Origin: Pseudoalteromonas sp049257235
GTDB taxonomy: Bacteria; Pseudomonadota; Gammaproteobacteria; Enterobacterales; Alteromonadaceae
Assembly: GCF_049257235.1 (NCBI RefSeq)
Contig: NZ_JBMMUF010000009.1
Location: forward strand, 1 to 64,000
Direction of reading: 5' to 3'
DNA: 64,000 bases
Part shown: positions 59,523 through 64,000 of the stretch, piece after piece
Numbering within the stretch: position 1 is the first letter of the stretch
Layout: every line of letters begins with the position of its first letter
The notes under the pieces: generated by a model
Database searches by the model: none
What the model was told of the DNA's origin: nothing
What the model saw: the letters and a program-made list of their open reading frames with translations, nothing else
Position numbers and translations under genes: made by a program

Positions 59523-59544
59523 TGAATAAATGCATTTTTATTCA
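59523..59544. promoter_or_regulatory. Inverted repeat upstream of sucC
   Basis: TGAATAAA (59523-59530) and TTTATTCA (59537-59544) are inverted around a 6-bp centre, 33 bp before the sucC start. A TATACT (about 59495-59500) just upstream may be a -10, so the repeat would lie downstream of the transcription start. Possible operator or leader hairpin. Confidence 0.45.
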
Positions 59545-59577
59545 GCTCTTTTGGTATAAAAAATTGGATAAAGCATC

Positions 59578-60744
59578 ATGAATTTGCATGAGTATCAGGC
59601 AAAACAACTTTTTGCCGAATATGGTTTACCAGTTTCTGAAGGTTATGCATGTGACACACCTCAGGAAGCTGCTGAAGCTGCTGATAAAATCGGCGGTGAC
59701 AAATGGGTTGTTAAATGTCAGGTTCACGCCGGTGGCCGTGGTAAAGCAGGTGGTGTAAAACTTGCTGACAGCAAACAAGAAATCAAAGAATTCGCTCAAA
59801 ACTGGTTAGGTAAAAACCTAGTAACTTATCAAACTGACGAAAATGGTCAGCCAGTTGCTAAAATCCTTGTAGAGAGCTGTACTGACATCGCAAACGAACT
59901 ATACCTTGGTGCAGTTGTTGACCGCGCTTCTCGTAAAGTTGTTTTCATGGCGTCAACTGAAGGCGGTGTTGAAATTGAACAAGTTGCAGAAGAAACGCCT
60001 GAACTAATTCACAAAGCAGAGATTGACCCACTTGTTGGTCCTCAAGCTTACCAAGCACGTGAACTAGGCTTCAAATTGGGTCTTAACCCAACGCAAATGA
60101 AGCAATTCGTAAAGATCTTCATGGGTCTTGCGAACATGTTCAACGACCACGATTTCGCACTTCTTGAAATCAACCCTCTAGTAATCACAGACGAAGGTAA
60201 CCTTCACTGTCTAGACGGTAAAATTGGTGTTGATGGTAACGCGTTATACCGTCAGCCTAAAATCCGCGCGATGCACGATCCTTCACAAGAAGACGAGCGT
60301 GAAGCTCACGCTGCACAGTGGGAACTTAACTACGTTGCACTAGACGGTAACGTTGGTTGCATGGTTAACGGTGCTGGCCTTGCAATGGGTACTATGGACA
60401 TCGTAAACCTACACGGCGGTAAGCCAGCTAACTTCCTAGACGTTGGTGGTGGCGCGACTAAAGAGCGTGTAGCTGAAGCATTCAAGATCATTCTATCTGA
60501 CGACAACGTTAAAGCTGTTCTAGTTAATATCTTCGGCGGTATCGTACGTTGTGACATGATCGCAGAAGGTATCATCGGTGCAGTTAAGGAAGTGGGCGTA
60601 AACGTTCCTGTAGTTGTACGTCTTGAAGGTACTAATGCTGAGCTAGGTCGTGAAGTTCTTGCGAACTCAGGTCTAGACATCATCGCTGCAGAATCTCTAA
60701 CAGACGCTGCACAGAAAGTTGTTGCTGCTGCGGAGGGCAAATAA
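59578..60744 (+). CDS. sucC: Succinyl-CoA ligase beta subunit
   Basis: ATP-grasp subunit of succinyl-CoA synthetase, the substrate-level phosphorylation step of the TCA cycle. 388 residues, the same as E. coli. MNLHEYQAKQLFAEYGLPV is the family start. KCQVHAGGRGKAGGVKL near 45 binds nucleotide, LEINPLVI near 197 the metal, and GNVGCMVNGAGLAMGTMD near 258 faces the alpha subunit. VNIFGGIVRCDMIAEGII near 320 is also typical. Its stop shares one base with the sucD start (TAATG). It probably has its own promoter because a terminator precedes it. Confidence 0.98.
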   Translation: MNLHEYQAKQLFAEYGLPVSEGYACDTPQEAAEAADKIGGDKWVVKCQVHAGGRGKAGGVKLADSKQEIKEFAQNWLGKNLVTYQTDENGQPVAKILVESCTDIANELYLGAVVDRASRKVVFMASTEGGVEIEQVAEETPELIHKAEIDPLVGPQAYQARELGFKLGLNPTQMKQFVKIFMGLANMFNDHDFALLEINPLVITDEGNLHCLDGKIGVDGNALYRQPKIRAMHDPSQEDEREAHAAQWELNYVALDGNVGCMVNGAGLAMGTMDIVNLHGGKPANFLDVGGGATKERVAEAFKIILSDDNVKAVLVNIFGGIVRCDMIAEGIIGAVKEVGVNVPVVVRLEGTNAELGREVLANSGLDIIAAESLTDAAQKVVAAAEGK

Positions 60745-61616
60745 TGTCTGTACTAATTAATAAAGACACTAAAGTAATCTGCCAAGGTTTCACTGGTGGT
60801 CAAGGTACTTTCCACTCTGAGCAAGCTATTGAGTACGGAACGCAGATGGTAGGTGGTGTATCACCTGGTAAAGGCGGTCAAACTCACCTTGGTCTACCTG
60901 TGTTCAATACAGTACGTGACGCAGTAGAAGCTACAGGCGCAACTGCATCTGTTATCTACGTACCGGCACCTTTCTGTAAAGATGCAATCCTTGAAGCAAT
61001 CGATGCGGGCATCGAGCTTATCGTTTGTATCACTGAAGGTATCCCAACACTAGACATGGTTGACGTTAAAGTTAAGCTTGATGAAACTGGTGTTCGTATG
61101 ATCGGTCCTAACTGCCCAGGTGTTATCACTCCGGGTGAAACGAAGATCGGTATCATGCCTGGCCATATCCACAAGCCTGGTAAAGTAGGTATCGTATCAC
61201 GTTCTGGTACACTTACTTACGAAGCGGTTAAGCAGACTACTGACGCTGGCTTCGGTCAATCAACGTGTGTTGGTATCGGTGGTGACCCAATCCCTGGCAC
61301 TAACTTTATCGACGTACTAGAGATGTTCGAAAAAGATCCGCAAACTGAAGCTATCGTAATGATCGGTGAGATCGGCGGTACTGCTGAAGAAGAAGCTGCG
61401 GCGTACATCAAAGAGAACGTCACTAAGCCTGTTGTTTCTTACATTGCAGGTGTAACTGCTCCTCCAGGTAAGCGTATGGGCCACGCTGGTGCAATCATTG
61501 CAGGCGGTAAAGGTACTGCTGATGAGAAATTTGCTGCACTAGAAGCTGCTGGCGTTAAAACTGTACGTTCACTTGCTGATATTGGTAAAGCACTTAAAGA
61601 GAAGACTGGTTGGTAA
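60744..61616 (+). CDS. sucD: Succinyl-CoA ligase alpha subunit
   Basis: CoA-binding subunit with the phosphorylated histidine; pairs with SucC. 290 residues (E. coli 289). The CoA fold starts VICQGFTGGQGTFHSEQAIEYGT (about 11-33). GPNCPGVITPGE near 120 and GIGGDPIPGTNFIDVL near 172 are typical, and the active His is in RMGHAGAIIAGGKGTA near 247. It overlaps sucC by one base and ends at a terminator. Confidence 0.98.
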   Translation: MSVLINKDTKVICQGFTGGQGTFHSEQAIEYGTQMVGGVSPGKGGQTHLGLPVFNTVRDAVEATGATASVIYVPAPFCKDAILEAIDAGIELIVCITEGIPTLDMVDVKVKLDETGVRMIGPNCPGVITPGETKIGIMPGHIHKPGKVGIVSRSGTLTYEAVKQTTDAGFGQSTCVGIGGDPIPGTNFIDVLEMFEKDPQTEAIVMIGEIGGTAEEEAAAYIKENVTKPVVSYIAGVTAPPGKRMGHAGAIIAGGKGTADEKFAALEAAGVKTVRSLADIGKALKEKTGW

Positions 61617-61630
61617 TCTCTGTCTTTATG

Positions 61631-61660
61631 ACAAAAAGCTCGCTAAATGCGGGCTTTTTT
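61631..61660 (+). terminator. sucCD terminator
   Basis: Stem AAGCTCGC / GCGGGCTT (61637-61644 with 61649-61656, one G-U pair) followed by T7. Confidence 0.85.
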
Positions 61661-61857
61661 TATATCTCGTGGACGTATCGTTCGAGCACATCTTCCTGCC
61701 ATTTTTGCTCCATATAGAACCCGTATTAGTTTAAATGTCTACTCATGTGTAAGGTGAACGAGTAGGCCGCTTACTTAGTGTGTAGTCATCAGTGAAGTGG
61801 ATCCAATAGTCGCTTTTGGACGTATATTCATACACATAAATAGAGGAATACATATGT

Positions 61858-62262
61858 ATGGAAGAATTGTCATTCATTGAGTGGTACAACACACTCGCCA
61901 AACCAAGTTGGACACCTCAACCTGCCTTTATAGGATTAATGTGGCAAATCCTATATCCGTTAATATTTATTAGCTTTGCTTTTATATTTATCCAAACGTT
62001 CAGACGCAAATTAGAACTAGCGATTGCCGTACCATTTATAGTTAATTTAGTCGCAAACCTTGCGTTCACACCGATACAGTTTGGCTTGCGTAATCTCCCC
62101 CTAGCGAGTGTTGATATTATCGTCGTTTGGCTTTCTATTGTGTGGATCATGGTGGTAATTTGGCCTCGCTATCGTGTCGTAGCCTTGATGCAAATCCCTT
62201 ATTTTATATGGGTTTCAGTGGCCACTTATCTGCAAATTAGTATTACGATAATGAATTGGTAG
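61858..62262 (+). CDS. TspO/MBR-family membrane protein (short)
   Basis: 134-residue protein with five hydrophobic segments. The start YNTLAKPSWTPQPAFIGLMWQILYPL matches the TspO signature (W.P.....W..LY), and the end QIPYFIWVSVATYLQISI matches its PY..W...A..L. tail. It is shorter than most TspO proteins (150-160 residues), the first helix being reduced. TspO proteins bind tetrapyrroles or cholesterol-like ligands; the role here is open. ATG at 61858 is about ten bases from AGGA. A nearer out-of-frame ATG at 61854 opens only nine codons and could compete. The 241 bp after sucD hold nothing else after its terminator. Confidence 0.75.
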   Translation: MEELSFIEWYNTLAKPSWTPQPAFIGLMWQILYPLIFISFAFIFIQTFRRKLELAIAVPFIVNLVANLAFTPIQFGLRNLPLASVDIIVVWLSIVWIMVVIWPRYRVVALMQIPYFIWVSVATYLQISITIMNW

Positions 62263-62353
62263 TGAGAATGGCGCGATGGCTTCGAACATCGGCATATAAT
62301 GTGGGAATTCATTGTCTATACTTAGTCCTAAACGCTTCCCCAAAATAGCTATT

Positions 62354-63091
62354 ATGGGTTTTAAACATCTTTACTTCTTTACAAGCTTAACTGTGCTGAG
62401 TGCTCCGTGTTTTGCATTTCATGATGATATTAACCATATCCACGGTGTCAGTGAGATGTGGGCGAACTTCACTCATGACGACGGCTCAGGATTGTATTGG
62501 GAGATAGCCAATCGCATATATGAAGGCGAATTACTTAGTCTTGAAGCAACCACTTATCAGCGCGCGGTTAATCAATTCAATAAAGGAGATGTGGATTTCA
62601 TTTTAGGGATCTATGCATCTGACATAGAAGGGGATGATCATAGCCTGATAACTGCACAATTTATTGATGTCGATTATGTCGCCGCGTGTGTTAAAAAAGG
62701 AGCAGTTCCCGCCAGAGTAGACACGCTTCAATATGGCGTTGGCGCCTGGGTTAAAGATTATGGCTACGAGGCAATTTTTGATATCAAACAGTTTTATGAG
62801 GTTCCTGATCGTGCAAAAGGGCTGCAAATGCTTTCCAAGGGGAGAGTGGACTACTTCATTGATGCGTTGACAGAAATTAACTTAGAGTTTGATGCTCATC
62901 CTTCTCTGATAGCTGAGGTTGATTGTAAAGTAATTCATGAAGAAGGGCTTTACATTGCGTTTCACGATGACGAGCGCGGGCAACGCTTAAAAAAACGATG
63001 GGATACACAGTTTCAACATTTGTTGGATAGTGGCGAAATCAAACAGATGTTTGTGAAATATAAAGTCTCTTATCCTTTTGAAATGCATTAA
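62354..63091 (+). CDS. Periplasmic solute-binding protein, SBP family 3
   Basis: 245-residue exported protein. Signal peptide MGFKHLYFFTSLTVLSAPCFA, cut before FHDD. The mature part follows the family 3 (amino-acid-binding) pattern: WEIANRIYEGE, then QRAVNQFNKGDVDFILGIYASD near residue 75, VDYVAACVKKG near 105, LQMLSKGRVDYFIDAL near 158 and a C-terminal YIAFHDDERGQRLKKRWDTQF. No permease or ATPase gene is adjacent, so it may be a sensor partner or an orphan receptor rather than part of an ABC importer. TTG at 62312 would add 14 residues before the signal peptide and is less likely. Confidence 0.8.
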   Translation: MGFKHLYFFTSLTVLSAPCFAFHDDINHIHGVSEMWANFTHDDGSGLYWEIANRIYEGELLSLEATTYQRAVNQFNKGDVDFILGIYASDIEGDDHSLITAQFIDVDYVAACVKKGAVPARVDTLQYGVGAWVKDYGYEAIFDIKQFYEVPDRAKGLQMLSKGRVDYFIDALTEINLEFDAHPSLIAEVDCKVIHEEGLYIAFHDDERGQRLKKRWDTQFQHLLDSGEIKQMFVKYKVSYPFEMH

Positions 63092-63092
63092 A

Positions 63093-63116
63093 AAAGCCCC
63101 TTAATTAAGGGGCTTT
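63093..63116. terminator. Terminator between the binding-protein and M16 genes
   Basis: Perfect 24-bp palindrome with arms AAAGCCCCTTAA / TTAAGGGGCTTT between convergent genes; usable in both directions. Confidence 0.85.
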
Positions 63117-63133
63117 CAGTGTTACTAAAGCGA

Positions 63134-64000
63134 CTAATCTAAGTAAATAACTTCACCTAAATTGAGGCTCTCGATTTGTCCTTTAATCTTCTCTTTGTCA
63201 CCCACGATAACCCATGTAAGTTGTTGTGGGTTTATTAACTTTTTCGCTTCTTGTTGGATAGTCGCAACATCAGGTGTACGCACCAAATCCGCATAACTCT
63301 CTAGGTAAGAAACGTCACGTCCACTGTCATAGGCATCAGCTAGCGCGTTAAGTAAGGACTGTTTCTTCTCATAACGCCCCGGAAGCTTAGCCGTTTTATT
63401 CGCTACGACTTTTGCAAGTTCATCTTCAGTAGCAGGTGTATCACCGATATAGCCATTGAGTTCTTTAAGGATCTCTTGAATCGATTCTTTCGTTTTATCA
63501 GTTTGAACCGGCGCATAAACAAAGAACGGGCTTTGAGCATCGGTATTCATCAAGATAGTACGAGCGCCATACGACCAACCTTTGTCTTCACGTAAGTTCA
63601 TGTTCATACGTGATGTAAAGCTGCCGCCTATGATAGTGTTCATCATATCCAGCGTGACTTCGTCTTGGGCACTTAATTGTTGTGAATTAGGGCCTAGCAA
63701 ACCAGAGATAATTAGTGACTGTGGCGACTCAGGTTTATCTAAAACAAACACGCGCGCTTTATCTGCAGCTGCCACCTCAGGGATCATCAGCGTGGGTGTT
63801 TGTGAGTTAGGCTTTTGCCACGAGGCCAGAGCACTCTCAAGTGACGATTGAAGCTGTGACTTGTCGATGTCACCCACTACAACAAGGCGACCTAAATCAG
63901 GGCGCATCCATTTTGAGGTAAAGGCGAGCAGATCATCACGGCTAATATTGGCGACAGAATCCTCAGTACCAGAGCCAGTTAATGCTTTGCCGTATGGGTG
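63134..64000 (-). CDS. M16-family peptidase, C-terminal part (window edge)
   Basis: 288 residues of a longer gene that runs off the right edge; the frame is open to 64000, where it starts HPYGKALTGSG. HPYG followed by a TSKWMRPD helix and LVVVGDID is the junction between an active M16 domain and the next domain of pitrilysin-type zinc peptidases. The later MMNTIIGGSFTSRMNMNLRE and GWSYGARTIL are the R/Y-type features of the C-terminal, non-catalytic M16 domain. The zinc motif HxxEH is not in this part, so activity cannot be judged. In relatives a signal peptide makes the protein periplasmic. It ends 18 bp from the palindromic terminator. Confidence 0.88.
   Translation of the reverse strand, partial: HPYGKALTGSGTEDSVANISRDDLLAFTSKWMRPDLGRLVVVGDIDKSQLQSSLESALASWQKPNSQTPTLMIPEVAAADKARVFVLDKPESPQSLIISGLLGPNSQQLSAQDEVTLDMMNTIIGGSFTSRMNMNLREDKGWSYGARTILMNTDAQSPFFVYAPVQTDKTKESIQEILKELNGYIGDTPATEDELAKVVANKTAKLPGRYEKKQSLLNALADAYDSGRDVSYLESYADLVRTPDVATIQQEAKKLINPQQLTWVIVGDKEKIKGQIESLNLGEVIYLD

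Noticed and set aside
1..64000. CRISPR array, prophage or large genomic island
   Set aside because: No regularly spaced repeats, phage structural genes or integrase were seen; only the IS end and the cassette-like patch look mobile.

Overview
The window looks like a chromosomal segment of a marine gammaproteobacterium, most probably of the order Alteromonadales. The basis is protein-level resemblance to the enterobacterial/alteromonad versions of SdhCDAB, BioABFCD, FklB, PykA and MsbA, the conserved ycaI(comEC)-msbA-lpxK-ycaR-kdsB order, and a rhombosortase, which is typical of Vibrio, Shewanella and Alteromonas relatives. Genus cannot be fixed from sequence reading alone. The backbone is mostly housekeeping genes with clear hairpin/T-run terminators. 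No phage, CRISPR array or large island is present.

Layout. 1-119: end of an IS3-type insertion sequence, just beyond the asnS terminator. 174-2543: asnS (minus) and a coupled pair encoding a small membrane protein and an N4BP2-like P-loop kinase. 2590-7568: biotin locus, bioA divergent from bioBFCD around a BirA-type operator. 7744-9436: htpX, an unknown small gene and a GNAT acetyltransferase. 9720-12295: secreted S9 peptidase and a TetR regulator with twin operators. 12595-15566: purE-purK and a lipoprotein of the endonuclease/exonuclease/phosphatase fold. 15977-16689: accessory patch with what looks like a solitary integron-type gene cassette (membrane-protein ORF plus a 102-bp attC-like palindrome). 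16891-21834: second S9 peptidase (lipoprotein), rhombosortase and gamma-glutamyltransferase. 22025-29955: central carbon block (malic enzyme, LytS/LytTR two-component pair, pykA-pfkA divergent from gnd, with a LacI-type palindrome between them).

30015-39192: ansA, sppA, fadH, a DoxX protein, a YdjA-type nitroreductase, tRNA-Ser(UGA), two small membrane proteins, fklB and an outer-membrane barrel protein. 39439-47494: diguanylate cyclase, DUF2062, comEC, then an envelope/LPS run msbA-lpxK-ycaR-kdsB with an RluA-type pseudouridine synthase. 47499-49920: tcdA convergent with csdA-csdE (t6A cyclisation and sulfur transfer). 50032-61616: TCA block gltA divergent from sdhCDAB-sucAB, then sucCD after a terminator. 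61858-64000: TspO-like protein, periplasmic solute-binding protein and the C-terminal part of an M16 peptidase.

Taken together the segment fits a heterotroph using peptides and fatty acids (S9 and M16 peptidases, Ggt, AnsA, FadH, the full TCA core) that also has ATP-PfkA/PykA glycolysis. The least ordinary elements are the cassette-like unit at 15977-16447, the twin TetR operators, the substituted Gnd, and several perfect inverted repeats in intergenic DNA.
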